A stretch of 64,000 nucleotides of DNA from positions 1-64,000 of the forward strand of contig NZ_QGTW01000008.1 in NCBI RefSeq assembly GCF_003182355.1, written 5' to 3'. How positions within the stretch are numbered: the first letter of the stretch is position 1; each line of letters opens with the position of its first letter. The stretch comes from Cytobacillus oceanisediminis. GTDB lineage: Bacteria; Bacillota; Bacilli; Bacillales; Cytobacillaceae. Both the position numbers and the translations under genes were made by a program. The notes under the pieces are model-generated. The model was given only the letters and a program-made list of their open reading frames with translations, searched no databases and was not told the DNA's origin. This document shows positions 35,389-44,744 of this stretch, piece by piece.

Positions 35389-36623
35389 TCTTTTAAAGCT
35401 TTTATGAGAAAATGGCAGCCATATTTTACAGTACGGACTCTGTTGGCCGCTCTTGAACCACCCAGATTCAGCTTTTCCGTCTGAGCCGGCTTGCCTTTTA
35501 TCCAAATTCCAATATATATCGTTCCGACAGGTTTGCCTTCCAGTTCATCAGGGCCTGCTACTCCAGTAAAACTGATGCCGATGTCTGCGTTTGTCAGGCT
35601 TGCAACATTTTCAGCAAGTTCAGCAGCGCATTGGGCACTGACAACCCCTTCTTTTTCAATTGTTTCTTTGCGTACTTTAAGAACTTCGGCCTTCACTTCA
35701 TTTGTGTAACAGACAACTCCGCCCTTCAAAAGGCCACCGGCACCCGGAATGGATGTAAATTCCTCCTGGAACAAGCCACCTGTCAAGCTTTCCGCAGCAG
35801 AAATGGTCATATTTTTTTCCTTGATCAGCTTGTTGAGTTCATGCATAAGGGAGGTTTCATCATACCCATAGAAGAATTCGCCCACACGTTCCATTATTTT
35901 GGATTCTGCCTCATCGATCAGCATCATGGCAGCATCGGCCTGGCTGTGTTTGGCTGTTAACCTGAGTGTAACTTCCCCATCAGATGCGAGCGGGGCAATG
36001 GTAGGATTACTTTGTGCATCGATAACATCCTCAATTTCCGTTTCCAGCATCGCTTCTCCAATGCCAAAAAAGCGCAATACACGGGAGATGATTACATCCT
36101 CTGTTTCGAGCTTGGATTGGAGGGCAGGGTAAGCATGCTTCAGGAACATGGGCTCCATTTCTTTTGGAGGCCCCGGCAAAAGCATATACACATGCTTGTC
36201 CGAATCGGAGATCATTCCCGGTGCCATTCCATGTTCATTGGGTAGAACCTGGGCATCTTCGAGAACAAGCGCCTGTTTTTTATTGTTTTCAGTCATTTCC
36301 CGGTTCGTCCGTTCAAAATAAAGCTTAATGGACTCAAGAGCCTGCTCGTCCATAACAAGTTCTTTGCCAAGGTGGCGGGCAATCGTTTCCTTTGTTAAAT
36401 CATCCTTCGTCGGACCAAGGCCACCTGTGAAGATGACGAGATTTGAACGTTCTTCAGCAATTTTAATTACTGACTTCAGTCGTTCGGGATTATCTCCAAC
36501 TACTGTATGATAAAAAACATTGATGCCCAATTCAGCAAGCTGCCGGGAAAGAAAGCGGGCATTTGTATTTACTATTTGCCCAAGCAAAAGCTCAGACCCG
36601 ACAGCTATAATTTCTGCGTTCAT
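35373..36623 (-). CDS. cinA: CinA-family protein (competence/damage-inducible)
   Basis: This 416-residue protein has an N-terminal molybdopterin-binding-like domain (about 1-170, '[20 protein letters not shown]', '[17 protein letters not shown]') and a C-terminal CinA domain (about 255-410, '[20 protein letters not shown]', '[19 protein letters not shown]'). Homologues act as NMN/ADP-ribose pyrophosphatase or nicotinamide-nucleotide amidase. It lies upstream of recA, the usual cinA-recA order, but a terminator and a separate recA promoter divide them here. Confidence 0.93.
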   Translation of the reverse strand: MNAEIIAVGSELLLGQIVNTNARFLSRQLAELGINVFYHTVVGDNPERLKSVIKIAEERSNLVIFTGGLGPTKDDLTKETIARHLGKELVMDEQALESIKLYFERTNREMTENNKKQALVLEDAQVLPNEHGMAPGMISDSDKHVYMLLPGPPKEMEPMFLKHAYPALQSKLETEDVIISRVLRFFGIGEAMLETEIEDVIDAQSNPTIAPLASDGEVTLRLTAKHSQADAAMMLIDEAESKIMERVGEFFYGYDETSLMHELNKLIKEKNMTISAAESLTGGLFQEEFTSIPGAGGLLKGGVVCYTNEVKAEVLKVRKETIEKEGVVSAQCAAELAENVASLTNADIGISFTGVAGPDELEGKPVGTIYIGIWIKGKPAQTEKLNLGGSRAANRVRTVKYGCHFLIKALKEDQSA

Positions 36624-36646
36624 TCAAAAGCCCCCTTTAAGCCTTT

Positions 36647-37225
36647 TTATTTTGAGTTGATAAAGGCTTGTTTATTTTTTGCGAAATAGTCCCAGCCGGA
36701 CCAGATTGTAAAGAACATAGCCACCCATAGGGCAATATCATCAAACGGTATAGAAGCCATTTCAAAGATTATATTATGTAAAAGCAATGCAGAAATAGCC
36801 ACGATTTGAGCCCAGGTTTTGATTTTGCCCAGCTGGTTTGCAGCGACTACTTCTCCTTCCCCCGCCAGGACAAGCCTTAAACCTGTCACGGCAAATTCCC
36901 GGCTTATAATGATGATGACAATCCATGAAGGAGCAAGACCAAGTTCAACCAGTACAATCAAGGCTGCAGATACAAGGAGTTTATCTGCAAGCGGATCAAG
37001 GAATTTCCCCAGATTGGTGACAAGATTGTATTTGCGGGCATAATAGCCGTCAACCCAGTCGGTGACGGAAGCTACGATAAAGATAAGCGCTCCGACAAGA
37101 TGAGTAACCGGCAGTTCGGCTCCAAGAAGGACTACTTCTCCCCATGAAAAAGGAACAAGCATAACAAGTAAAAAAATCGGTATCAGCATGATACGTGAAA
37201 CAGTAATTTTATTTGGCAGATTCAT
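36647..37225 (-). CDS. pgsA: CDP-diacylglycerol-glycerol-3-phosphate 3-phosphatidyltransferase
   Basis: This 192-residue membrane enzyme makes phosphatidylglycerophosphate, the committed step of PG synthesis. It has four to five hydrophobic segments and the CDP-alcohol phosphotransferase motif 'DWVDGYYARKYNLVTNLGKFLDPLADK' (read about 57-83), with the expected D..DG..AR...G...D...D residues. It starts at ATG after an AGGTAAGT site. It lies between rodZ and cinA, as in B. subtilis. Confidence 0.96.
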   Translation of the reverse strand: MNLPNKITVSRIMLIPIFLLVMLVPFSWGEVVLLGAELPVTHLVGALIFIVASVTDWVDGYYARKYNLVTNLGKFLDPLADKLLVSAALIVLVELGLAPSWIVIIIISREFAVTGLRLVLAGEGEVVAANQLGKIKTWAQIVAISALLLHNIIFEMASIPFDDIALWVAMFFTIWSGWDYFAKNKQAFINSK

Positions 37226-37295
37226 GACTTACCTCCGTGTATATAAGCCTCTCAAAAAGGCCTTTTAAGGTTAATTTTTACATTAAAAGCGAAAA

Positions 37296-37322
37296 TAGTC
37301 ATCTAATTAAGATGACTATTCG
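37296..37322 (-). terminator. Weak terminator at the end of rodZ
   Basis: The minus strand reads AATAGTCATCT-taatt-AGATGACTATTTTCGC, an 11-bp stem starting at the rodZ stop with a short T-run; readthrough into pgsA is likely. Confidence 0.55.
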
Positions 37323-38242
37323 GTCTTCGGCGCATACCGGATGGTTATATCCTGCCGGACTGATTGAGAAGGCGGCACCTGATACTCAATTTTTTCGCCG
37401 TTTACGTAGAGTTCCGTTTGTGTTGAATTGCCCACTACGATGGAGGCTTCAGTCTCTTTTGAAAAATCGATTTTCTCGCTTTTTTTGCCAGCTGTAGTCA
37501 GCATTCCCTGGAAGAAGGAATATCCTTTGCCATTCTGGATATTTACCCAGGTTTCTCCGGTTGAAACGACTTCTAATTCAAACTTTTCCGCATTTTTCAA
37601 TTCGTAAACCGTATTTTTTCCGCTGGATTGCACAACTGCAATTTCCTGCTTCGCTTCTTCCTCTGCTTCTTGGTCCTCAGCATTTTCATCAGCGCCACCA
37701 TTTTCACCAGAAGACTCTTCCTGATCGCCGGCTGGCTCATTGCTGCCATCTTCCTCAGCATCTTTTCCTTCAGATAGACCTTCTGACTCTTCAATGACTG
37801 TTTGTCCCTCTGTAAGATCTGCAGGCTTCTCAGCATCCTCAGTTTGATCTTTGGCTCCAAGGAAATTATAAAGGACTGCAATGAGGCCAATAATAAAGAC
37901 ACCAATAAGAATCTTAGGCAGAATATCAAATACCTTGGATGTCCTGCCGGAAAGGTCTTTCCTCGATTGGACACGTGAAAGCTTTTCGGGTATATCATCG
38001 TTCACGGCTGCTGGAATATCATCCTTGTATTGCTCAAAGATCTCTTCTGGTTCAATCCCTACCGCTTCTGAATATTGTTTGATAAATGCCCTGATATAAA
38101 ACTTGCCGGGCATCATACTATAGTCGCCTTCTTCTATTCCTATTAAATAGCGTTTTTGTATTTTAGTGACCTTTTGCAGGTCATCAAGGCTCATGTCTTT
38201 TGCCAGACGTGCTTCTTTTAAACGATTACCTAGTTCTGTCAA
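37316..38242 (-). CDS. rodZ: RodZ-like cell-shape protein (YmfM)
   Basis: This 308-residue bitopic protein links MreB-type filaments to the elongation machinery. It has an N-terminal helix-turn-helix (about 4-75, 'LGNRLKEARLAKDMSLDDLQ'), a basic juxtamembrane stretch ('SRKDLSGRTSK'), and one transmembrane helix (about 109-129, 'ILIGVFIIGLIAVLYNFLG'). A long acidic Glu/Asp/Ala-rich linker (about 130-205) and an extracytoplasmic DUF4115-like domain (about 215-308) follow. The linker is longer than in B. subtilis YmfM. MreBH at 12496-13503 is a potential partner. Confidence 0.9.
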   Translation of the reverse strand: MTELGNRLKEARLAKDMSLDDLQKVTKIQKRYLIGIEEGDYSMMPGKFYIRAFIKQYSEAVGIEPEEIFEQYKDDIPAAVNDDIPEKLSRVQSRKDLSGRTSKVFDILPKILIGVFIIGLIAVLYNFLGAKDQTEDAEKPADLTEGQTVIEESEGLSEGKDAEEDGSNEPAGDQEESSGENGGADENAEDQEAEEEAKQEIAVVQSSGKNTVYELKNAEKFELEVVSTGETWVNIQNGKGYSFFQGMLTTAGKKSEKIDFSKETEASIVVGNSTQTELYVNGEKIEYQVPPSQSVRQDITIRYAPKTE

Positions 38243-38263
38243 TTTGCAACACCTTCCAACGTA

Positions 38264-39079
38264 CTAAAAATCAAAGCCTCCAAAATCGGATTCAGAGAAC
38301 ATGTTGTTTTTCTCTACAATGTCATATTTAATCTCTTCATCAGGATCGTGGCGAAGCTCAATTATATAATCGAAATCATTAAGGGAGTATTCAGTGTTTT
38401 GTACGAATATATCCGGATGCTCTACTACCTTTACTGCAGGAAGGCGCATAATTTCACGGACCAGCTGCCAGTGCCGTTCATTCGCGCGTCTGGTTGAAAC
38501 AATTCCGTCTATTATGAACAAATTGTTTTCATTATATTCATCCTCGATCAGCTGGTTGCGGATCGTTTGCTTCAAAAGAGTGGATGAAACAAAAAGCCAG
38601 CGCTTGTTCGCACAAACACTTGAGGCAACAATCGATTCAGTTTTGCCAACCCTTGGCATTCCCCTTATGCCAATTAGCTTGTGCCCTTCCTGTTTAAATA
38701 ATTCGGCCATAAAGTCTACTAAAAGGCCAAGCTCGTCCCTGACAAATCTGAACGTTTTTTTATCATCGGCATCTCTCTGTATATACCTTCCGTGGCGTAC
38801 AGCGAGACGGTCTCTCAGCTTTGGTTCGCGAAGCTTGATCACCTTTATGGTATCCATTGTATTTAGGATCGACTTTAGACGCTCAATTTGTTCATGGTCT
38901 TTCGCTAAAATAAGCAAACCTCTGCGTCCTTCATCAACGCCATTAATGGTTACGATATTTATCGAAAGCATCCCCAGGAGGGAAGAAATATCACCAAGCA
39001 AACCGGGACGGTTCTTTTGAATTTCATATTCTAAATACCATTCTGTTTTTTCCTCCACCAGAAAAACCTCCTCCGGCAT
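38264..39079 (-). CDS. ymfK: YmfK (DUF3388) protein with N-terminal ACT-like domain
   Basis: This 271-residue protein has an ACT-like ligand domain at about 12-85 ('WYLEYEIQKNRPGLLGDISS', 'INIVTINGVDEGRRGLLIL'). A DUF3388 region follows with a P-loop-like 'IRGMPRVGKTESIVASSVC' (about 143-161), which suggests nucleotide binding. The function is unknown. It is placed between ymfJ and rodZ as in B. subtilis, 21 nt before rodZ, so the two are probably cotranscribed. Confidence 0.82.
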   Translation of the reverse strand: MPEEVFLVEEKTEWYLEYEIQKNRPGLLGDISSLLGMLSINIVTINGVDEGRRGLLILAKDHEQIERLKSILNTMDTIKVIKLREPKLRDRLAVRHGRYIQRDADDKKTFRFVRDELGLLVDFMAELFKQEGHKLIGIRGMPRVGKTESIVASSVCANKRWLFVSSTLLKQTIRNQLIEDEYNENNLFIIDGIVSTRRANERHWQLVREIMRLPAVKVVEHPDIFVQNTEYSLNDFDYIIELRHDPDEEIKYDIVEKNNMFSESDFGGFDF

Positions 39080-39161
39080 AATTGCGCCTTTTGCGCCTTT
39101 TTATATGTATGGCTATTCAAAACTCTACCTGTTAATTCATATCCAGCTTATATATTTGCTT

Positions 39162-39340
39162 GTTGATTTCCGCTCATGGCACTCTGCAAACCGCGGCGTT
39201 CCGGGAGCCTCCCCGCCGCCGTCGTGCCTGTGTGGTCTCCGCTTGACTCGCTTCTCCCGCAGGACTTTGACTGAATTCACATTGCACAAAGAAAATGCGA
39301 ATGCATTTTCGGGGATCTCATGCCATCCGCCTCAATCAAC
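39162..39340. repeat. Family A dispersed repeat, copy 6
   Basis: It starts GTTGATTTCCGCTCATGG and ends CGCCTCAATCAAC. It includes CCGCGGCG..., a CGTGCCTGTGTGGTCTCC block and the perfect hairpin GAAAATGC-gaat-GCATTTTC. The rest of 39080-39480 shows no gene. Confidence 0.82.
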
Positions 39341-39493
39341 GTGGCGTTATCAATAATGACTTTAAAAACAAACTACAATGCAAAATTTTATGAAGCATAT
39401 CCTAATTTTTCATCTAGGTTCTATAATATATGATTTTTTATCAAGATGAAAGGAAAAACCAGTATAGTTGAATGAAATCTTTTATGTGGTAAA

Positions 39494-39529
39494 AAACGAA
39501 AAAGAGAGGTTACCCTCTCTTTTTCGTTC
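39494..39529 (-). terminator. Perfect-palindrome terminator after ymfJ
   Basis: AACGAAAAAGAGAGG followed by TTACCCTCTCTTTTTCGTT forms a near-perfect stem of about 14 bp just past the stop; it could work on both strands. Confidence 0.8.
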
Positions 39530-39545
39530 AGTGCTATTTAAATTC

Positions 39546-39803
39546 TTAGCGGGTGCCATCGTTTTGAACAAGCTTGACCATCATATTGGCAATTGCATGC
39601 TGCTCTTCAGGGCTTGCAACAGACCAAAGATCAGCAAGGATTTTCTCCTGTTCATTCTTTGGCTCCACTTGTTTGGCTAAATAATCGCCGATTTGGTAAG
39701 CAAGGTCATTAACAGTATCCTTATTCATCCCCTGCGCCTCTCCCTGATGAAGACGATCTCCAAGGAAGTCTTTCCACTGCTGCCAATTATCTAGTACAGA
39801 CAT
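39546..39803 (-). CDS. ymfJ: YmfJ (DUF3243) small protein
   Basis: The protein has 85 residues from MSVLDNWQQWKDFLGDRLHQ. It is a helical DUF3243 protein of unknown role, conserved at this place in Bacillus. The start at 39801-39803 follows AAAGGAGG with a normal gap; the frame continues upstream for 27 codons without a ribosome site and is not used. The C-terminal 'ASPEEQHAIANMMVKLVQND' is typical of the family. Confidence 0.88.
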   Translation of the reverse strand: MSVLDNWQQWKDFLGDRLHQGEAQGMNKDTVNDLAYQIGDYLAKQVEPKNEQEKILADLWSVASPEEQHAIANMMVKLVQNDGTR

Positions 39804-39970
39804 AATTATTGCCTCCTTTAAATGTTGTACAATTATATTGTGCTTAGGAGCCAAATAAAATATGCATGAACAAATAGCCGTCATTCAAAAATTATGTGAC
39901 ACTCCTATGAACAAAACTGCCTGATAGCTAAACAAGCTGGCCGAAGCGGCATCGCTTCCTAGTACCGTTT

Positions 39971-40693
39971 TTAGGTATACCATCCCCCATTAACAGCGAG
40001 AACCTGTCCAGTGATGTAGGAGGCTTTTTCTGTTAACAGGAAGGAGATTGAGTTGGCTACATCTTCTGGAAGGGCCAGCCTGCCCATGGGAATTTCACTT
40101 TTCACTGCCTCAAGTTCTTCTTCGTTAAAGTCATTAAGCATGGCAGTCTGGACGGCACCCGGGGCAACGGCATTGACTCTGACGCCATTCAGGGCAACTT
40201 CCTTGCTTAATGCTTTTACAAAGGCAATTTGAGCCCCCTTTGCCGTTGAATAGGCTACTTCACATGCTGCACCTGTTTGGCCCCAAATGGATGATACAAC
40301 AACAATATTTCCGCTGTTTTTCGCAAGCAGTTTCGGCAGCAGCTCTTTCGTAAGCAGGAGAGGTGATGTCACATGCAAATTCATCAGCTTATCTGTTTCC
40401 GCTTCCGTGAGCTCAGTCAGCAGCCCATATTGCGCAGACCCGCTGTTATGTACTATGGCATCAATTGAGAAGATATTTTGAACGACTTTTTTATAACCAG
40501 CTTTTGTCGATAAATCTGCCTGTATCGGCATATATTCACCGCCATAGGGCTGCAAACGATCCAGCAGCAAATTGACCGCCTGCTGGTTTTTATTGTAATG
40601 CAGATAAAGCGAATAGCCTTCCTCAGCAAGCTTCAGGCTGATCGCTTGGCCAATTCCCCCGCTTGCCCCCGTAATTAATGCAAATTTACTCAT
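39971..40693 (-). CDS. ymfI: SDR-family reductase YmfI
   Basis: This 240-residue short-chain dehydrogenase/reductase has cofactor motif 'TGASGGIGQAIS' (about 8-19), 'NSG' in 'IVHNSGSAQYG', and the catalytic Ser-Tyr-Lys set in 'VSSIWGQ...YSTAKGA'. In B. subtilis YmfI is the reductase that completes 5-aminopentanol modification of elongation factor EF-P. The start at 40691-40693 (MSKFALITG) follows GGAGTG; a GTG three codons upstream is less likely. It follows ymfH. Confidence 0.9.
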   Translation of the reverse strand: MSKFALITGASGGIGQAISLKLAEEGYSLYLHYNKNQQAVNLLLDRLQPYGGEYMPIQADLSTKAGYKKVVQNIFSIDAIVHNSGSAQYGLLTELTEAETDKLMNLHVTSPLLLTKELLPKLLAKNSGNIVVVSSIWGQTGAACEVAYSTAKGAQIAFVKALSKEVALNGVRVNAVAPGAVQTAMLNDFNEEELEAVKSEIPMGRLALPEDVANSISFLLTEKASYITGQVLAVNGGWYT

Positions 40694-40716
40694 TTTACAC
40701 ACTCCATCATGTCTCT

Positions 40717-40754
40717 GTAAAAAGCAGAAAGCGCCTGTTGTCGGCGCTCTGCTG
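40717..40754 (-). terminator. Hairpin between ymfH and ymfI
   Basis: The minus strand reads AGCAGAGCGCC-gacaaca-GGCGCTTTCTGCTTTTTAC: a strong stem with a T-run just after ymfH, probably giving partial termination before ymfI. Confidence 0.7.
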
Positions 40755-40766
40755 CAAAAATATTGT

Positions 40767-42056
40767 CTATTTCTTCGGTACCACCTGGCAAACTGTAAAA
40801 CGGTCTTCGCTAATTAAATCACCGGCAGCATTTTCCACATCATCAAGAGTAATGCTTTCAAGTGTTGGCACGACATCAAATAAATCCATTTCATTAAAAG
40901 CATATCGTGTAAATTGATTCGCAATATATTCAGGCGAGTTCACAGCACGCAGGAAAGCCCCAATTTTCTTCTTTTTCGTTCTGTCCAGCGTTTCCTGAGA
41001 GATTGCCCCTTTTTCCCTGGCGTCCAACAGCATTTTTTTCAGCACTTCTGCCAATTTGTCAGGATCATTTGTATCCCCGCCAACCATGGCAAAACCGAAT
41101 CCTTGTTCCTGGGTATAATCAAAAGAGAAGGTATCATCAATTAAGCCATCATTATAAAGAGAACTGTATTGATCAGAGCTTTTGCCAAATAAGATATCCA
41201 GCAAAACATTTACGCTGAGCTCGATCTTCAGCATTTCCTTCCCTGTTTGATTTACGTTTTTGCTCTTCACCCCAACCAGGCATTTGGATGTCTGGACATT
41301 CATTTCCAGAACTTTTTTCTTCTCAGCAGCTTCCAACGGCTCTTCTTCAAACTGGCGCTTGATTTCCGGCTGTTCCTTGTAATCCTTCTTATTCTGGTTA
41401 GCCCTTACCAAATTCATGACTTGTTCCGGCTCAACAGGGCCGACAATGAACAGCAGCATGTTGCTCGGATGATAAAAAGTCTCATAGCACTCATACAGCA
41501 TATCTTTGGTGATATGTGAAATGGATTCAATAGTTCCAGCAATATCAATTTTCACTGGATGGTTTTTATACATATTTTCAATTAAGCCAAAGTATAAGCG
41601 CCAATCCGGGTTGTCATCATACATCGTTATTTCCTGCCCGATAATGCCTTTTTCTTTCTCCACAGTCTTTTCTGTAAAATAAGGTTCCTGGACAAAATCC
41701 ATCAGTGTCTCCAGATTTTTTTCCACATTGGACGTGCTGGAGAATAAGTAGGCTGTTCTCGTAAAAGATGTAAAGGCATTAGCGGATGCACCCTGCTTGC
41801 TGAACTGCTGGAACACATCCCCATCTTTTTTTTCAAAAAGCTTATGCTCTAAAAAGTGGGCGATGCCATCAGGGACCTTAACGTATTCATCTTTGCCCGG
41901 CGGCAAGAAATGGTTGTCGATTGAACCATATTTTGTTGTAAAAGTAGCGTATGTTTTATTGAAGCCTTTTTTCGGTAGAATGTATACATCCAGGCCATTG
42001 CCAAGCTTTTCATAGTACATTTCTTCCTGAAGCTGTTCAAAAGTGATTTTTTCCAT
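40767..42056 (-). CDS. ymfH: M16-family zinc peptidase-like YmfH
   Basis: This 429-residue insulinase-type protein keeps the inverted zinc motif HFLEH (in 'GIAHFLEHKLFEKKDGDV', about 66-83), with a downstream Glu region near 'KGIIGQEITMYDDNP'. The second half is the inactive-like M16 C domain. It overlaps ymfF by one base (TAATG), so it is translationally coupled and probably forms a heterodimer with YmfF. Two-subunit M16 peptidases are known elsewhere; the substrate here is unknown. Confidence 0.88.
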   Translation of the reverse strand: MEKITFEQLQEEMYYEKLGNGLDVYILPKKGFNKTYATFTTKYGSIDNHFLPPGKDEYVKVPDGIAHFLEHKLFEKKDGDVFQQFSKQGASANAFTSFTRTAYLFSSTSNVEKNLETLMDFVQEPYFTEKTVEKEKGIIGQEITMYDDNPDWRLYFGLIENMYKNHPVKIDIAGTIESISHITKDMLYECYETFYHPSNMLLFIVGPVEPEQVMNLVRANQNKKDYKEQPEIKRQFEEEPLEAAEKKKVLEMNVQTSKCLVGVKSKNVNQTGKEMLKIELSVNVLLDILFGKSSDQYSSLYNDGLIDDTFSFDYTQEQGFGFAMVGGDTNDPDKLAEVLKKMLLDAREKGAISQETLDRTKKKKIGAFLRAVNSPEYIANQFTRYAFNEMDLFDVVPTLESITLDDVENAAGDLISEDRFTVCQVVPKK

Positions 42057-43336
42057 TACTTGCCCGCCTCCTTTCCAGTTAAGAAATACACTGTATCTAA
42101 ATGGACTTTCTTTGCAACTTCCGCAATTTCTTCACTCTTAACCTTATCCATTTCATCCATCCAAGTTTGAAGTGTAATGTCTTTTCCGGATACGACATTA
42201 TGGTATAGCACCTCAACAATTCCACGAGCCGTATCTACCGTTTCAAGAAGCTGATTTTTAATAACAGCTTTAGTCTGCTCAATTTCCTGATCAGTAAAGT
42301 CGCCGTTTTTCATTGCTTCCAATTGTTCTTTAATAATATTAACAGCCTGGTCATAATTGCTGTTATCGATTCCGGACATAACCATCATCAAGCCTTTATG
42401 GCTTTCAAGACGGCTTGCTACATAATAGGCAAGACTTGCTTTTTCACGAACATTCAAGAATAGCTTGGAATGTGAAAAGCCGCCGAAAATCCCATTAAAA
42501 ACCTGCAGGGCGTAGTAATCAGGATCACCGTACACCACATTTGTACGGTAGCCGATATTTAATTTCCCTTGTTTTACATCCTGTTCTTCCCTGACTTCGT
42601 TTACACGCTCCTTGCCATTATCTGTACCTGATGGCGAAGACTGCGGTGTTCTTTCTTCAAAGGATAAAAGTTCCTCTGCAAATGATTCTGCATTTGCTTC
42701 GTTAACGTCGCCTATTACATACAAATCGAGCTCATCCTGCGAAAGTGCATTTTGATAATATTGATAAAGGCTTTCTGGAGTGATTTGATCAACATCTTCT
42801 TTTTCCCCATGGACATGCAATGAATATGGTTCACCCTTGCACATTTCCTGTACGAGGCGAAAATTAGAGTAACGCATTTTATCATCATATACGGATTGAA
42901 TTCGCTGTTTTAGCGTCCTTTTCTCCTTTTCGACTGTTTCCTTGTCAAAGGCGTTCCCCTGTACATTCGGCTTGGTTAAAATCTCCGATAAGAACTGGAA
43001 AGCCTTTTTCAATAAAGGAGTATTATCAGAAAGAAATTTTTCATTGGCAATTTCAACTGAAATCGTAATGACATGGTATTCCCCTTTTTTCGCCAAATCC
43101 ACAAAAAGGGTTGCACCATACAATTCATCAAGATAGGAGCGCAGCTTTCCGGTAGTAGGGTATGCGGCGCTGTTGCTTTGCAGGACATGCGGCAAAAGCG
43201 ACCTAAGTGTTACCGTCTCCTTATTGAGGGGAGCTTTCATCTTCCAAACCAAAGTATTGGTTTTATATTTTTCCGTTTTTACAACATGAAGCTTATAGCC
43301 GTTCATTGATTTAACCGATTCAGAAATTACATCCAT
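42056..43336 (-). CDS. ymfF: M16-family protein YmfF, without the zinc motif
   Basis: This 426-residue M16-fold protein starts MDVISESVKSMNGYKLHVVK. The position where HXXEH is expected reads 'LLPHVLQSNSAAYPTTGK', so the zinc ligands are absent. The C domain keeps the R/Y substrate-holding region ('NVREKASLAYYVASRLES'). The start at 43334-43336 follows AGGAGGAAACCAA; the frame is open 20 codons further upstream. It is likely the substrate-binding partner of YmfH. Confidence 0.88.
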   Translation of the reverse strand: MDVISESVKSMNGYKLHVVKTEKYKTNTLVWKMKAPLNKETVTLRSLLPHVLQSNSAAYPTTGKLRSYLDELYGATLFVDLAKKGEYHVITISVEIANEKFLSDNTPLLKKAFQFLSEILTKPNVQGNAFDKETVEKEKRTLKQRIQSVYDDKMRYSNFRLVQEMCKGEPYSLHVHGEKEDVDQITPESLYQYYQNALSQDELDLYVIGDVNEANAESFAEELLSFEERTPQSSPSGTDNGKERVNEVREEQDVKQGKLNIGYRTNVVYGDPDYYALQVFNGIFGGFSHSKLFLNVREKASLAYYVASRLESHKGLMMVMSGIDNSNYDQAVNIIKEQLEAMKNGDFTDQEIEQTKAVIKNQLLETVDTARGIVEVLYHNVVSGKDITLQTWMDEMDKVKSEEIAEVAKKVHLDTVYFLTGKEAGK

Positions 43337-43540
43337 TTGGTTTCCTCCTGTCGAGATATTGAAGAGTCCATAGCTGTTAACCCTTTTGTGAATCAAGTAC
43401 GTTCCCTATCACTATGTAAACACTTTGATGCTAATTTCTATAATCTCCTTTGTTTTAAATCATATTCTTACTATAACTTGCCCTATTTCTCTATTTCAAG
43501 TTATTGGCTAAGCTGGAAGGTGTTATAAGCAGAAAAATAA

Positions 43541-43563
43541 AAAACCCCTTTGTGAAGGGATTT
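43541..43563 (-). terminator. Terminator after the diguanylate cyclase gene
   Basis: The minus strand reads AATCCCTT-cac-AAAGGGGTTTTTTATTT, overlapping the stop. Confidence 0.75.
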
Positions 43564-44648
43564 TAATTTTCGGAGGCGACGGCACCTATGAATAGATGAT
43601 TTTTTAAAATTTTCCCACTCTCAAAACGCACCTGGTTTTTTCCGCTGTTTTTCGCCAGATACAAAAGCTGGTCGGCTATTTCAAGGCTTTCATTTTTTTG
43701 GCGGCTTGAATCGCAGACTGTCACTCCAAAACTCATTGTAATTTGGATATTTTCTGAAGTAAACTGCTTTTTATTTATCATTTCATATATTTGGCTGAAA
43801 AAGGCTTCAAGCTTTCTTTCATCTAAGTCAGGCATCAAAAAGGCAAATTCTTCACCGCCATATCTAAAAGCTTGTCCACCGTATTTTTTCGCTGCTTTTG
43901 CAAAAATTCCGCCAAGCTCTTTTAATACCTCGTCCCCTGCCAAATGACCATATTCATCATTAATAGGTTTAAATTGATCGATATCTCCCATAACGATATA
44001 GAAAGGCTTTTCTTTCTGGGAGAGCTTCTTCATTTGCTCCTGAAAGCAGCGGTGATTATATAGATCTGTCAAGTAATCCCTGACCAGGAGTTCGTGATAA
44101 ATTTCCTTCTGCCTGAAATGCTTTCTTTCCCTCAATATAATTATTGATCCGAACAGGCCAATAATCCAAATAAACATTATATTCAACAGAAAAACCAGAA
44201 TGGAATAATCAGTTGCAGTCGAACCGCCAAGCATCACTGCGGTATATCCTGCAGTTAAAAATAACGGGGAAAAGATTGCTCCCTTTGTTTTCCAATAGAT
44301 AGTAGCATGCATCACGATCAAGAAAGATATTGGCATTAAAGGGCTAAAAGCCCCGCCGGATAAAATAATTAGCCAAAAGAAAGCAATATAATCAAAGGCA
44401 ATGCCTGCTTTCGTCATGATCGAAAAGGCTTTTTGGCTTGAATTCATTTTATGCAGGGCAATTTGTGCAGCCGTCATATATACGAGCCCAAATGACAGGA
44501 GAGCCGGGAAGGACTTTTTATTCCATTGCAAAGTATCGGATAATGCCGGCAGATAAAATAAAAAGACCGCAGCAATTAAAAACACCCAGCGCAAATAAGA
44601 AAAGATTTTTTCTGTTTCATAATCATCCAAATACAGAGAAAAACGCAT
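43563..44648 (-). CDS. Membrane diguanylate cyclase (GGDEF)
   Basis: This 361-residue protein has about six transmembrane helices (about 15-195) that form the sensor region, followed by a GGDEF domain (about 205-350). The active site is YGGEEF ('FRYGGEEFAFLMPDLDER'), and 'VMGDIDQFKPINDEYGHLAGD' carries the metal-binding Asp. It is therefore predicted to make cyclic di-GMP. The RxxD inhibitory site expected five residues before the signature is replaced by KYGG, so product inhibition at the usual I-site is unlikely. It is an extra gene relative to the B. subtilis order between ymfF and nupQ. Confidence 0.88.
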   Translation of the reverse strand: MRFSLYLDDYETEKIFSYLRWVFLIAAVFLFYLPALSDTLQWNKKSFPALLSFGLVYMTAAQIALHKMNSSQKAFSIMTKAGIAFDYIAFFWLIILSGGAFSPLMPISFLIVMHATIYWKTKGAIFSPLFLTAGYTAVMLGGSTATDYSILVFLLNIMFIWIIGLFGSIIILRERKHFRQKEIYHELLVRDYLTDLYNHRCFQEQMKKLSQKEKPFYIVMGDIDQFKPINDEYGHLAGDEVLKELGGIFAKAAKKYGGQAFRYGGEEFAFLMPDLDERKLEAFFSQIYEMINKKQFTSENIQITMSFGVTVCDSSRQKNESLEIADQLLYLAKNSGKNQVRFESGKILKNHLFIGAVASEN

Positions 44649-44744
44649 AGTCAGACCTCTAATCTCTTTTTCTAATTAACAAAATATTATCACACTTAAA
44701 GCGGTAGAACACACAAAAAAATCAGACAAGATTCGCCATAAAAA

